Positions 1-9,194 of a stretch of DNA of 64,000 bases are shown here, piece after piece. A program made the position numbers and the translations under genes. Positions within the stretch are counted from its first letter, which is position 1. Every line of letters starts with the position of its first letter. The stretch comes from Planococcus halocryophilus (GTDB lineage: Bacteria > Bacillota > Bacilli > Bacillales_A > Planococcaceae): the NCBI RefSeq assembly GCF_001687585.2, contig NZ_CP016537.2:2576001-2640000 (forward strand), read 5' to 3'. The notes under the pieces were generated by a model. The model saw only the letters and a program-made list of their open reading frames with translations, was not told the DNA's origin and searched no databases.

Positions 1-302
1 GTCCGGATAAAAATTTCCGGCTCTGCTATAGAACGGTCAACATGACTTTCAGCCGCAAAATGAACGATATACGTAAAGTCGACTTTTTTAAATAATGCTT
101 CAACAGCTTGACGATCCGCGATATCGATATGAACAAAACTATAATTGACATCTTTTTCGATCGCTTGATGTTTTGTTAGATCTCCTGCATATGTCAGTAA
201 ATCTAAGTTATAAATATGGTAATCAGGATAATTAGCGGTCATGTATTGGACAAAGTTCCCTCCGATAAATCCCGCTCCGCCGGTGACGAGTATATTTTCC
301 AT
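1..302 (-). CDS. rfbB: dTDP-glucose 4,6-dehydratase, N-terminal part (cut by window edge)
   Basis: This is the first 100 residues of a short-chain dehydrogenase/reductase that converts dTDP-glucose to dTDP-4-keto-6-deoxyglucose in the cytoplasm. The Rossmann motif GGAGFIGGNF follows the ATG at 302, and YAGDLTKHQA and AAESHVDRSI are typical of RmlB. The rest lies outside the window. It sits 12 bp downstream of rfbA in the same direction, so both steps of dTDP-sugar synthesis are co-transcribed. An AGGAG sequence precedes the ATG. Confidence 0.9.
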   Translation of the reverse strand, partial: MENILVTGGAGFIGGNFVQYMTANYPDYHIYNLDLLTYAGDLTKHQAIEKDVNYSFVHIDIADRQAVEALFKKVDFTYIVHFAAESHVDRSIAEPEIFIR

Positions 303-314
303 AGGTGCGCTCCT

Positions 315-1205
315 CTACGATTTATTCGGTGAAAGTGATCTCTCACAAGCAATATCCAATAAGTACTTGCCGTATTCCGTTTTCTTTAAAGACTGCGCCA
401 AGTCGATCAAATCTGACTGACTAATATAGCCTTTCCGGAAAGCTATTTCTTCAAGACATGCTACATATAAACCTTGTCTTTTTTGAATCGCTTCTACAAA
501 ATTTGAAGCTTCTAACAAAGCTTCATGTGTACCTGTATCAAGCCACGCAAGTCCGCGGCCCATAATGTTGACCTGCAATTCTCCCCGTTTTAAATATTCA
601 TTGATAATAGAAGTAATTTCTTTTTCGCCACGTTCTGAAGGCGTTACTTGTTTGGCGATTTCAACAACTTGATTGTCAAAGAAATAAAGCCCAGGAATCG
701 CATAGGAAGATTTTGGTTTTTCTGGTTTTTCTTCTATAGATACAATATTTAACTCATCATCCACTTCAACCACTCCATAAGCTCTCGGATCTGCGACATG
801 ACATCCGAAAATAATGCTGCCTTTTGTTAGTTCAGCTGACTCTGTTAGTCGGCTACCAAAATCCGAGCCGTAAAAAACATTGTCCCCTAATATAAGGGCA
901 ACAGGAGAGTCTCCAATAAAACTCTCCCCAATCGTAAAGGCTTCAGCCAATCCATTTGGTTCTTCTTGAATCGCATATTCCAGCTTGATACCGAGTTTTT
1001 GGCCATTTCCTAGTAAACTTAAAAATCCAGAAATGTCTCGTGGTGTTGAAATGATTAGAATTTCTTTAACACCTGCAAGCATTAAAACAGATAGCGGATA
1101 GTAGATCATTGGCTTATCGTATACAGGCAGCATTTGTTTCGAAATTGACTTCGTTAACGGATACAACCGTGTCCCCGTTCCTCCAGCTAATATAATCCCT
1201 TTCAT
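315..1205 (-). CDS. rfbA: Glucose-1-phosphate thymidylyltransferase
   Basis: This 296-residue nucleotidyltransferase makes dTDP-glucose from dTTP and glucose-1-phosphate, the first step of dTDP-sugar synthesis. The N-terminal [11 protein letters not shown] loop and the MIYYPLS motif are those of RmlA/RfbA, and the length is normal for the family. An upstream in-frame extension is possible, but the ATG at 1205 has a good Shine-Dalgarno (GGGAG) and matches where the family starts. The ATG overlaps the stop of the upstream aminotransferase gene (ATGA), which implies translational coupling. It lies in an operon running flippase, aminotransferase, rfbA, rfbB. Confidence 0.93.
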   Translation of the reverse strand: MKGIILAGGTGTRLYPLTKSISKQMLPVYDKPMIYYPLSVLMLAGVKEILIISTPRDISGFLSLLGNGQKLGIKLEYAIQEEPNGLAEAFTIGESFIGDSPVALILGDNVFYGSDFGSRLTESAELTKGSIIFGCHVADPRAYGVVEVDDELNIVSIEEKPEKPKSSYAIPGLYFFDNQVVEIAKQVTPSERGEKEITSIINEYLKRGELQVNIMGRGLAWLDTGTHEALLEASNFVEAIQKRQGLYVACLEEIAFRKGYISQSDLIDLAQSLKKTEYGKYLLDIACERSLSPNKS

Positions 1206-2374
1206 CCTAACTCCCTCATTTCTACTAAATGAAATAGATTCTTTTCTTTGATGTGAATGTCTTCGATTATGGCGCATATTTCAGCGACTGATTCGATTGT
1301 TAACGCCCCGTAATACGGCATCGCTAATACTTTTCTAACAGCCTTTTGAGCTTGTGGAAGGTTTTCCGGCTGCGCAGATGCGAGTCCGCTATACCATGTG
1401 AAATCACTGCATAGTGGAGAAAAATATTTTCTTGCGAACACATTGGATTTTTGAAGTTCTTCATGGACAAAATCTCTCGATTGACCAAATTTCTCTTGAT
1501 CGATTTCAATAACGAAGTACTGATAGCTGCTAGACTCGTTTTCAAGTGTAGTTAACACCCGAATTCCTTCAACAGATGCTAAGTTTTCTTCATAAGTACG
1601 TTTTATCTTGTGGCGCTTGTTGCGTTCTTCTTCTACTACTTTTAAAACTTCCAGGCCAACACTTGCTTGAACTTCATTCATTTTGGCGTTCAACCCAGAC
1701 AATGCCACTTCTTCAGCGTTAACGATGCCGAAATTTCGCAACAAGCCTAAACGTTTGTCGAGCGCCGCGTCATGATAAGTTAGCGCGCCACCTTCAACCG
1801 TATTAAATAATTTCGTCGCATGAAAACTGAACATCGTCATATCTCCAAAGCCACTAATAGGGACACCGTTCACTTTTGCACCAAAAGCATGAGCGCCATC
1901 ATAAATGACTTTGAGATGATATTTATCTGCAATTGCCTGGATTTTTTCAACATCACACGGATTGCCAAACACATGAACACCTAAAATGGCAGTCGTTTTT
2001 TCAGTGATTAATGCCTCAATTTTTTCGGCATCAATATTGAAAGTAACTGGATCTATATCGCAAAACACAGGCGTCAGATTGTTCCAATCTAGCGCTTGAA
2101 CAGTTGCCGGAAATGTAAATGGCGTAGTAATCACTTCACCTGTCAGTTCTAAAGCCTTTAACCCTAACAATAATGCAAGTGTGCCATTTGAAAACATCGA
2201 AATATGATCTACTTCCAAATAAGCTTTGAGTTTTTTACTCAATTCGTCATGCTGTGCACCAAAGTTTGTTAGTTGTTGACTGTCCCATACCGTTTTCATT
2301 CTTTCCGTAACGGCCTCAATATTCGGTAATAACGGTCTAGTTACATAAATCGGATGTTCAAAAGCATTCGCCAT
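1202..2374 (-). CDS. DegT/DnrJ/EryC1/StrS-family sugar aminotransferase
   Basis: A 390-residue PLP-dependent aminotransferase of the nucleotide-sugar type. The PLP-binding Asp is in IYDGAHAFG (about residue 159) and the Schiff-base Lys is in SFHATKLFN (about 188). Family members aminate a keto-dTDP-sugar. Since rfbA and rfbB follow directly, the likely substrate is a dTDP-4-keto- or 3-keto-6-deoxyhexose, though the exact sugar cannot be told from sequence. The ATG at 2374 is preferred over upstream in-frame ATGs because GGGAGG lies 6 nt before it. The 3' end overlaps the rfbA start by 4 nt. Confidence 0.87.
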   Translation of the reverse strand: MANAFEHPIYVTRPLLPNIEAVTERMKTVWDSQQLTNFGAQHDELSKKLKAYLEVDHISMFSNGTLALLLGLKALELTGEVITTPFTFPATVQALDWNNLTPVFCDIDPVTFNIDAEKIEALITEKTTAILGVHVFGNPCDVEKIQAIADKYHLKVIYDGAHAFGAKVNGVPISGFGDMTMFSFHATKLFNTVEGGALTYHDAALDKRLGLLRNFGIVNAEEVALSGLNAKMNEVQASVGLEVLKVVEEERNKRHKIKRTYEENLASVEGIRVLTTLENESSSYQYFVIEIDQEKFGQSRDFVHEELQKSNVFARKYFSPLCSDFTWYSGLASAQPENLPQAQKAVRKVLAMPYYGALTIESVAEICAIIEDIHIKEKNLFHLVEMRELG

Positions 2375-2411
2375 TCTATTCCCTCCCATAATAAGCATCT
2401 TTTTAAGTTTG

Positions 2412-3890
2412 TCAGCTCGCCTTAACGGCTTTTATCTTTTTTATGACCGGTACCAATAAGTTGTAGACGGTATCAAACTCCTGAATTTTTAATAGTTTTG
2501 AAATTGCGATATAAAGAATTGCGCCGATTCCAATCTGCAAAACTAGCGTCAGAAGTTCCGATAGTGGAAGGAGTTTGCCGATAACATAAACAACAGCTCC
2601 CATTCCTAATGAAATTGTATAAATCGGTAAGAGATCTCGAACCTGTTCTTTGACACCATAAGATATTTCACGACCTGAAAAATAAATATTGATAAACAAT
2701 GATAAATGCGAATCTAAAACCATGGTTGCCACTAATATGGTAATGCTCCAATCCATCCAGATAACAAGAACAATAAGTATCGTAGGAATGATTGTTTTAA
2801 TAATTTCTAAATAGAGAAACAAATCTGAGCGTCCTTTAACTTGCAAAATGTTTAAGTTTAAAGCATGAATTGGGTACAACATGCTCGCGATGCATAAAAG
2901 TTGAAAATATGGCACCATTGGCATCCACTTTTCACCAAAGATCAAGTAAATCAATGGCTCTGCTACCGCTGCTAATCCAACCATGAGTGGGAAAATTAAA
3001 AAACCTGAAAGTTTAATGACCTTTTTAAAACTTTGCTTTAACCGTTCTTCTTGATCTTGAATTCCACTTAACACTGGATAAGTCACCCGCTGGATTGTCG
3101 CCGTTAAAGATTGCGTCGCCACATCACTAAATTTAGATGCATTTGTGAAATACCCAAGAGCTCCAGCTGAATATTGCTTCCCGATAATTAAGAAGTAAAT
3201 ATTGTTATACGCTGTATCAATTAATCCCGACACAAGAAGCTTCCAACCAAATCCAAACAAACGCTTGAACGAGATGACACTAAAAGTAAGTGAAGGTAGC
3301 CACCTTCTATAAAAAACGAGTAATAATGCCTGGATTAGATTCATACCTAGCATGCGAATCACAAGGCTCCAAACACCAAATCCTGAGATGGCCATTACAA
3401 CGGCAACAACTCCAGACAAGATACTCGCTGCCATATTGATTTTTGCTTGCACTTTAAAATTCACTTCTTTAGTAAACATCGCTCTAGGAATAATTGAAAA
3501 TGCGTTAATGATGACTCCCAGTGTTAACACTCGGATAATAGACGTCAACTGGGCTTGGTCAAAGAAATTGCTGATTAATGGTGCCGATAAAAATAGCACT
3601 CCATAAATAAAAATTGAAACAGCAAAATTAAAATAAAAAACCGTAGAATAATCAGTTTGATTGGCTTTTTGATCTCGGATTAATGCTTGTGTAAAGCCAC
3701 TGTCGACAAGCGAATTCGAAAGTGCAACAAACACTAAAATCATCCCAATTAACCCAAAATCCTCAGGTGCCAATAATCGCGCAAGAATAATCTGGATAAT
3801 AAACTGAATGCCTTGATTGCCTAACATGTCTCCGAAGCTCCACAGCAGTCCACTGATTGTTTTTTTCTTCAATGAGTTTTCCTGTTTCAT
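2412..3890 (-). CDS. Polysaccharide/teichuronic-acid type flippase (Wzx/TuaB-like)
   Basis: A 492-residue integral membrane protein with about 12-14 hydrophobic segments along its whole length. The N-terminal segment (KKKTISGLLWSFGDML, then LARLLAPEDFGLIGM) is typical of the polysaccharide-biosynthesis branch of the MOP exporter superfamily, which moves lipid-linked oligosaccharides across the cytoplasmic membrane. The ATG at 3890 has AGGAGC upstream and is preferred over the one eight codons earlier. It is the first gene of the minus-strand operon with the aminotransferase, rfbA and rfbB, which suggests export of a glycan containing an amino-deoxysugar. Confidence 0.88.
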   Translation of the reverse strand: MKQENSLKKKTISGLLWSFGDMLGNQGIQFIIQIILARLLAPEDFGLIGMILVFVALSNSLVDSGFTQALIRDQKANQTDYSTVFYFNFAVSIFIYGVLFLSAPLISNFFDQAQLTSIIRVLTLGVIINAFSIIPRAMFTKEVNFKVQAKINMAASILSGVVAVVMAISGFGVWSLVIRMLGMNLIQALLLVFYRRWLPSLTFSVISFKRLFGFGWKLLVSGLIDTAYNNIYFLIIGKQYSAGALGYFTNASKFSDVATQSLTATIQRVTYPVLSGIQDQEERLKQSFKKVIKLSGFLIFPLMVGLAAVAEPLIYLIFGEKWMPMVPYFQLLCIASMLYPIHALNLNILQVKGRSDLFLYLEIIKTIIPTILIVLVIWMDWSITILVATMVLDSHLSLFINIYFSGREISYGVKEQVRDLLPIYTISLGMGAVVYVIGKLLPLSELLTLVLQIGIGAILYIAISKLLKIQEFDTVYNLLVPVIKKIKAVKAS

Positions 3891-3951
3891 AGGCCTGCTC
3901 CTATCTCTATCCACTTAAACCAAATTATTCAGAAACCTTAAAACACTGAAT

Positions 3952-3975
3952 ATATACCTATCGAAATAGGTATAT
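3952..3975. promoter_or_regulatory. Perfect 10-bp inverted repeat upstream of the flippase operon
   Basis: Arms ATATACCTAT and ATAGGTATAT are separated by a 4-nt CGAA centre, 62 bp upstream of the flippase start. It has no adjacent T-run, so it is more likely an operator or a leader hairpin than a terminator. The binding factor is unknown. Confidence 0.45.
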
Positions 3976-4299
3976 CAAATCTAATTACTGAAACAATAGG
4001 TTTACCTCCAATTAAAAAACATTACTTTATGCTTAATTCTTGTACTTGATTTCCATTCTAACATAATACATATCTAAAATAACAGATAATTTAGATTATT
4101 TTTATTTTTTTATTTTGAAAATTATTCCACTCTTTTTCTTTCCATCGAAATATTAACGATTATTAAACATAATTTCTGAGCATCATTCTCCAAATAATTG
4201 TTATATCCTTACTGTTTTGCAGAAATATTTTCTAATAAATCCTAACTAATCATTCGTATACCAATTTTACTAATTTGCAATCTTATCAAATATAAAGAA
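3976..4299. other. AT-rich intergenic spacer
   Basis: About 320 bp of very AT-rich sequence between the flippase promoter region and the terminator of the glycosyltransferase gene. I see no coding frame with a ribosome binding site and no clear repeat. It presumably carries the promoter of the flippase operon, but no convincing -35/-10 pair could be chosen. Confidence 0.4.
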
Positions 4300-4352
4300 C
4301 AAAAGAAAAAGCAGTTTCGAGTAGCCGGCGTTGCCAGCTTCAGAAACTACTT
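4300..4352 (-). terminator. Rho-independent terminator after the GT2 gene
   Basis: On the minus strand an imperfect hairpin with outer arms AAGTAGTTTC and GAAACTGCTT, plus an inner AGCTGGC/GCCGGCT pairing, is followed by a T-rich run. It lies about 30 nt after the stop of the glycosyltransferase gene. Confidence 0.75.
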
Positions 4353-4381
4353 TTCTTAATCATGTAATTATAAAGTGATTT

Positions 4382-5293
4382 TTAAATAGTGATTCGCTTG
4401 AAGATTCGCTTAAAAAATTCTGGTTTCGTATAGAACTGTCGGTAACCTTTTTTCAATGTCTGTTTTATTTCCAATTGCTTTAACAAAAGGTAGAAGCTGT
4501 TACGTTTTTTTGTGAAGCTAATGACGTTATCGTATTTAAAATTAGTATAGACATTTACTTCATCGAGCAAATTCGCAACATCTTGAAGGTGCTTTTTCTT
4601 TTCAGAAATATCATTAAGGTGTAAATCTGTCCACGAGCCTTTTACTTCTACTCGGTACGCAGCCATGTTCCGATCCATGTAGTACACCGTTCCACTTAAT
4701 GCCCCTAGTATAACAATCGGATAATCTCCAATTGTCGCGTTCAAGTAAAACTCAGGCATCTCAGGAATTTTTTCGCGAGAATACATAATCGAGTTAGTAG
4801 CGAACAGTTCCCCACCACCTTCAATTACTTCTTCTACAGAAAAGATTTTGTCCTTATTGCTCGGCCGAACAGTAGCGACTCTTTTTTTAGTTACGGCAGA
4901 GACCTTTTCTGCAGCATGCACGCACATGCTACATTCCGAATGCGCTTCCATATAATCCACTTGCTTTTGCAGTTTCTCCCGATCCGTCCAATAATCATCA
5001 CCCTCACAAACCGCGGTATACTTTCCTAATGCGCGCTCACTATTGTACACCTCAAAAGGAATATCTTGTGAATACTGATTTTCTGTTTGGTAGATGGGTT
5101 TGACGATATCCGGATACTGTTGTTCATAACTTCTGATGATGTCAGCTGTTCGGTCAGTAGATGCATCATCATGAATTAAAATTTCATAAGCGAAATCTGT
5201 TTTCTGCATTAACATACTATCTAATGCCTCCGCTATAAAATCTTCATGATTATAAGCATTACACTCTATACTCACCATTATCCGGTTTCCCAT
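4382..5293 (-). CDS. Family 2 glycosyltransferase
   Basis: A 303-residue cytoplasmic GT-A fold glycosyltransferase. The N-terminal nucleotide-binding strand MVSIECNAYNHEDFI, the DDASTDRTADI motif and the EGDDYW (DXD-type) motif are all present. Proteins of this kind add one sugar from a nucleotide donor to a lipid-linked or capsular glycan. Donor and acceptor cannot be deduced. The start at 5293 has AGAGGAG 10 nt upstream. It stands alone between a terminator and the beta-helix gene, in the same direction as the flippase operon. Confidence 0.88.
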   Translation of the reverse strand: MGNRIMVSIECNAYNHEDFIAEALDSMLMQKTDFAYEILIHDDASTDRTADIIRSYEQQYPDIVKPIYQTENQYSQDIPFEVYNSERALGKYTAVCEGDDYWTDREKLQKQVDYMEAHSECSMCVHAAEKVSAVTKKRVATVRPSNKDKIFSVEEVIEGGGELFATNSIMYSREKIPEMPEFYLNATIGDYPIVILGALSGTVYYMDRNMAAYRVEVKGSWTDLHLNDISEKKKHLQDVANLLDEVNVYTNFKYDNVISFTKKRNSFYLLLKQLEIKQTLKKGYRQFYTKPEFFKRIFKRITI

Positions 5294-5493
5294 AAATTTC
5301 AGACTCCTCTACAGATTAAGTAAGTTTTCGTCATCAGCTTCCTGAATTAGCCCGAAACCCGACCGCTAGATTCAACTGAAAAAAATGCTGATAATTTCCC
5401 TATGCATAACGTATCTTAGCATAGAAAATCTTTATAAAAAGAGTATTCAGATAAATTACACAAAAAATTTACATAAATGCAAAATTCTTCACA

Positions 5494-6618
5494 TTATTCA
5501 TCAACTACTATAAAATTCTCTCGTTGATATGTTACTCTCAACTCTTCATCACGAAGAATGAGATTATTTTTTTCGATCGTATTTCCTTGAACAATATGCC
5601 CAGTTCCAATATTAATATAAATCCCCCGTTCTGAGTTTTCACGGGGACTAATAGCCAAATTATTAAGTATGCTAATATTGTGGCTCGGCGTCATCAAATT
5701 CTTTCCTCCATCACCTGGTCTAATCGCAATATTATATTCATTATTGTAAACCACATTTCCTTTAATGACATTGGATTCTGCACCATTTTTAACATCAATA
5801 CCATAATAAAAACCACTGACCATATTTTTTTCAATGTTGCTTTCTTTTTCACTCTCTATTGTAATGCCTTGTTGATCTGTGTAGCCAGGACGATCTTCAG
5901 TAACCATGCACCCTTTTACCAGATTATGTTTTCCTTTTCCAAACAAAGAAAGATGGCCATCTCCTGAATTTCGAATTACACAAGATTCTATTGTATTGTA
6001 ATCTGATGCAAAATTGATAATACCCGAACCATAATTGGATTCACTTATTACATTTCGAATGACATTATTATGAGCATGATGCAAGTGGATACCTTGTGAA
6101 TAATTTTTTGTATAAACATTTTCAATCGAACTTTCACGACTGTTCTGTAGCAAAATAGCAATATTCGAAATCAAGGTTCCTTCTTCAGGCAATTTATCCC
6201 CCATCAAAAAACCACCTTTTAGATGGACATCCGCCGTTGCCATTATCCAAAACACACCATATTCTCCCGCTGATTCAGTCTGAAAAATTGCTTGCTCCAT
6301 TATAATGGTGATTGGCTTAGAAATTTTCAAAGCAAAATAACTGTCTCCATATCCAGTACTAGCCTTTAAATCGGGGTTTTTAGTCAATTTATAAATTCCC
6401 GGTGGAATATGCAATTCTCCACCTATTGGAGTTTCATCAATCGCTTGTTGAATTGCTTGAGTATCATCCATCACGCCATCACCTTCTGCTCCAAATTGTG
6501 TAGTTGCATCACTTTTCTCTTTTGCTAGAAAGTAACTCGGCGCCATAATTACAGTGGCAGTCAAACCAAAAATCCCTATTACGCTAAGAAGCAAGCGAGT
6601 GATTTTCTTATAGGTCAT
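5494..6618 (-). CDS. Membrane-anchored right-handed beta-helix (pectate-lyase-fold) protein, copy 1
   Basis: A 374-residue protein with one N-terminal hydrophobic segment (residues about 8-32), probably an uncleaved signal anchor, followed by the pectate-lyase-3 entry motif FGAEGDGVMDDTQAIQQA (about 42-59). The rest consists of beta-helix rungs rich in N/V/I ladders such as HAHNNVIRNV and GIDVKNGAESNVIKGN. Such folds cleave, epimerise or bind polysaccharides, but no catalytic set could be assigned. A paralogue of nearly the same length is at 9195-10331. The neighbourhood suggests action on the surface glycan outside the membrane. Confidence 0.8.
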   Translation of the reverse strand: MTYKKITRLLLSVIGIFGLTATVIMAPSYFLAKEKSDATTQFGAEGDGVMDDTQAIQQAIDETPIGGELHIPPGIYKLTKNPDLKASTGYGDSYFALKISKPITIIMEQAIFQTESAGEYGVFWIMATADVHLKGGFLMGDKLPEEGTLISNIAILLQNSRESSIENVYTKNYSQGIHLHHAHNNVIRNVISESNYGSGIINFASDYNTIESCVIRNSGDGHLSLFGKGKHNLVKGCMVTEDRPGYTDQQGITIESEKESNIEKNMVSGFYYGIDVKNGAESNVIKGNVVYNNEYNIAIRPGDGGKNLMTPSHNISILNNLAISPRENSERGIYINIGTGHIVQGNTIEKNNLILRDEELRVTYQRENFIVVDE

Positions 6619-6974
6619 AAACAGCTCTCCTTCAACCTAACCGCTATATCGTAGAATAATAGTATAAAGCATACTTAATTATAGTATAAGTCAAATTCTC
6701 TAATAAAGCATATTTTTCTGAATATTTTTTATATAAATATAGCCATTTACTTCGTTACTCTAACCTATAGCCTATAATTTTTTTTATAAACAGGACTAAA
6801 GAAATATTTTATCCACTCGCATTCCTTTAAAATGTTCGCTATAATCAATAAACAATATATTTTTTGAAAATTTAGTTATATTAACAGGATTATGAATTAC
6901 TTTTAGCTGAAATCTTAGAGAAAAGGGAACTTAAAAATTCTCCTAAAAAATTATAAGGAAATGAGGTTTTACTC
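6619..6974. other. Divergent AT-rich promoter region
   Basis: A 356-bp gap between two divergent starts (beta-helix copy 1 and FemAB-like copy 1). It is strongly AT-rich with several TATAAT-like hexamers on the minus strand near 6655-6685. No ORF with a ribosome binding site or repeat array is seen. Confidence 0.4.
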
Positions 6975-7964
6975 TTGAGAGATTTATTTTTTGTGAAAGA
7001 TTACGTCGCATTGTATGAAGAAATGGAAGGAGGAAATTGTGAAGTTTTTGAATTCGAACACTCTCTAGGTAAGGTTTATCACCAGTTTATCAAAAGAGAA
7101 GTTCCAATTTTTTTGGAAGGCGGACCATACTTTGATCTGCTTACACCTTATGGTTATGGAGGGCCCGTTATCACTGAGCTAAAGGATAAAACGCGTAAAG
7201 ATGAACTGGTTGCTCTTTTCTGCCAATGCTTTCAAGATTATTGCCTAAAACATAATATTGTCAGCGAATTTGTTCGTTTCCACCCACTAGTTAACAATGC
7301 TCAAGATTTCGACTCTTGCTATAACGTTCTTTTTAGACGTCATACTACAGGAATCACTTTAAAAGGATTTGAAGATCCAATACAAGAAGAATTTTCGGGC
7401 TCGACCCGCAAAAGAATTCGTAAAGCATTAAGGGATGGTGTAACTTATCGAATCACAGAAAATCCATCTAACCTAGACCAGTTTCAGGAGATCTACCTCA
7501 CAACAATGAAACGAGTTGGTGCTGAAGACTTCTACTTATTCGATGATGCATATTTCTCAAAAATGATTGAGAATTTAGGTGAACAAATGATATTAGTTGA
7601 AGCTATCTTCGACTCCAAAGTGATTGGTGCAGAACTTCATTTCCACACAGGTCCATATGTACATACTCACTTATCGGGCACTATCGACGGTGACATCAAT
7701 CACTTGTCGCCTGTTTATGTCATGACCTACGCCATTGTATTATGGGCCCAAGAACATGGAGTTGAATACATTCACTCAGGAGGCGGTGTGAACCCAGGTC
7801 CTGACGACTCACTTTATTTATTCAAAAAGAGATTTGGCAAAAATACTGAATTCGACTATTATGTCGGCAACAAAGTGTGGAATAAAGAAATTTATGACAA
7901 ATTAAATGAAGCTGCTAACGTTAATTCAGATAGCGGACTATTCCCAGCTTATCGCTGGTCATAG
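6975..7964 (+). CDS. FemAB/GNAT-like acyl- or aminoacyltransferase, copy 1
   Basis: A 329-residue protein of the FemAB-like / Acetyltransf_6 (BioF2-like) GNAT group. It shares long blocks with the proteins at 11540-12544 and 21504-22508: PYGYGGP, EFVRFHP, the basic RKRIRKALRDGV patch, FDDAYF, HLSGT, HSGGG and LYLFKKRFGKNTEF. FemAB relatives add amino acids to peptidoglycan precursors, while other members acylate cell-surface glycans; the substrate here is unknown. The TTG at 6975 is used (GAGG 8 nt upstream), and its start aligns with both paralogues. It is the only plus-strand gene in this part of the cluster and ends in a bidirectional terminator. Confidence 0.8.
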   Translation: MRDLFFVKDYVALYEEMEGGNCEVFEFEHSLGKVYHQFIKREVPIFLEGGPYFDLLTPYGYGGPVITELKDKTRKDELVALFCQCFQDYCLKHNIVSEFVRFHPLVNNAQDFDSCYNVLFRRHTTGITLKGFEDPIQEEFSGSTRKRIRKALRDGVTYRITENPSNLDQFQEIYLTTMKRVGAEDFYLFDDAYFSKMIENLGEQMILVEAIFDSKVIGAELHFHTGPYVHTHLSGTIDGDINHLSPVYVMTYAIVLWAQEHGVEYIHSGGGVNPGPDDSLYLFKKRFGKNTEFDYYVGNKVWNKEIYDKLNEAANVNSDSGLFPAYRWS

Positions 7965-8000
7965 AAAACGGGAAGCAGAAAAATCTGCTTCCCGTTTTTT
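7965..8000. terminator. Bidirectional terminator between FemAB-like gene and galE
   Basis: Perfect arms AAAACGGGAAGCAG and CTGCTTCCCGTTTT with a short loop, A-run on one side and T-run on the other. It serves both converging genes. Confidence 0.92.
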
Positions 8001-8966
8001 TTATTTTGAATGCCATGCCCAAGCACTTGAAATGATTGCGTTCAAATCAAAGGCCGGATTCCATCCTAATTCTCCACTAATTTTATCAGATGAAGCTACA
8101 AGAGCAGCTGGATCTCCCGCACGTCTCGGCGCATATTCGATTGTGGCTTTTTTACCGGATATTTGCTGACATGTTTCAATAATTTCTTTCACGGAATATC
8201 CTGCGCCATTGCCAAGGTTGTACGTTTTGTTCGCAATTTTTCCACCAGCCATACCTTCATATGACAAAATATGCGCACGCGCCAAATCAGTCACATGGAT
8301 ATAATCACGAATACACGTTCCATCAGCCGTCTCGTAATCTGTACCAAACACTGAAATTTTGTCGCATTGCCCAAGAAGATGCTGAAGCACAATAGGGATT
8401 AAATGCGATTCTGGATCGTGGCTTTCACCAATTTCGCCAGATTCGTGGGCACCTGCTGCGTTAAAGTAGCGCAATACGACATATTGAAAATCATGTACAT
8501 TGGCTAAATCAGCTAAAATTTGTTCAATCATCAGCTTAGAGCGACCATACGGATTGATTGGATTTGTTTTTGTTTCTTCTGTAATCATGTCTGTATCAGG
8601 TATGCCGTAAGTTGCTGCTGTGGAAGAAAAGATAAAGCGCTTCACGCCATGCTCAATCATTTTTTCCAGTAATACTAAAGTCGCGCTGACGTTATTGCGG
8701 TAATACTTTAATGGATTTCCGACTGATTCACCTACTAAGCTGTTGGCTGCAAAGTGAAACACCGCATCGATATCGTGCGTAGTGAAAATGTCATCTAAAA
8801 TCGCCGAATCCCCTAAATCCCCTTTTACAAAAGTGGCTTTTGGATCGATCAGTTGTTCAAAACCGGTCGTCAAGTTGTCCAGCACGACAACTTCATATGT
8901 ATTTACTAATTCTTTGACGGTATGACTGCCAATATATCCTGCGCCACCACAAACTAAAATCGCCAT
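8001..8966 (-). CDS. galE: UDP-glucose 4-epimerase
   Basis: A 321-residue extended SDR enzyme interconverting UDP-glucose and UDP-galactose. The Rossmann motif GGAGYIGSH starts at residue 7, the catalytic Ser is in SSTAATYG and the Tyr/Lys pair in NPYGRSK; YETADGTCIRDYIHV is typical of GalE. Length is normal. It has its own leader, which contains a 21-bp periodic array (9054-9128). It would supply UDP-galactose to the surrounding glycan genes. Confidence 0.94.
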   Translation of the reverse strand: MAILVCGGAGYIGSHTVKELVNTYEVVVLDNLTTGFEQLIDPKATFVKGDLGDSAILDDIFTTHDIDAVFHFAANSLVGESVGNPLKYYRNNVSATLVLLEKMIEHGVKRFIFSSTAATYGIPDTDMITEETKTNPINPYGRSKLMIEQILADLANVHDFQYVVLRYFNAAGAHESGEIGESHDPESHLIPIVLQHLLGQCDKISVFGTDYETADGTCIRDYIHVTDLARAHILSYEGMAGGKIANKTYNLGNGAGYSVKEIIETCQQISGKKATIEYAPRRAGDPAALVASSDKISGELGWNPAFDLNAIISSAWAWHSK

Positions 8967-9053
8967 AAATTGTTGACCTCCTTTATATGTATAAAGCTCC
9001 TATATTTCCAATTGTACCATTTCCAAGTGGGTTTATTTTAAGAAAATGTGCGA

Positions 9054-9128
9054 CCGCACCTTGTTTCGTTCCGAGCGCACCTCACACGGTGATAACCGCA
9101 CCTCAACCCATCCAAACCGCACTTCGTA
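9054..9128. repeat. 21-bp periodic array A1 (word CCGCACC, 4 units)
   Basis: The word CCGCACC (one GCGCACC, one CCGCACT) starts at 9054, 9075, 9096 and 9117, exactly 21 bp apart, with about 13 variable bases between. It lies in the leader region of galE, between that gene and the terminator of beta-helix copy 2. The same word and period occur at 21362-21473, in the same orientation relative to the downstream gene. Confidence 0.85.
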
Positions 9129-9130
9129 AT

Positions 9131-9178
9131 AATAAAACACGTTTTCTAAAAGCCATAAATGTCTCTATTAGAAAACGC
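9131..9178 (-). terminator. Terminator after beta-helix copy 2
   Basis: Arms CGTTTTCTAA and TTAGAAAACG with an 18-nt loop. On the minus strand the hairpin is followed by TGTTTTATT. It lies 17 bp after the stop of the gene at 9195. Confidence 0.75.
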
Positions 9179-9194
9179 GTCTGCTAATTTACAT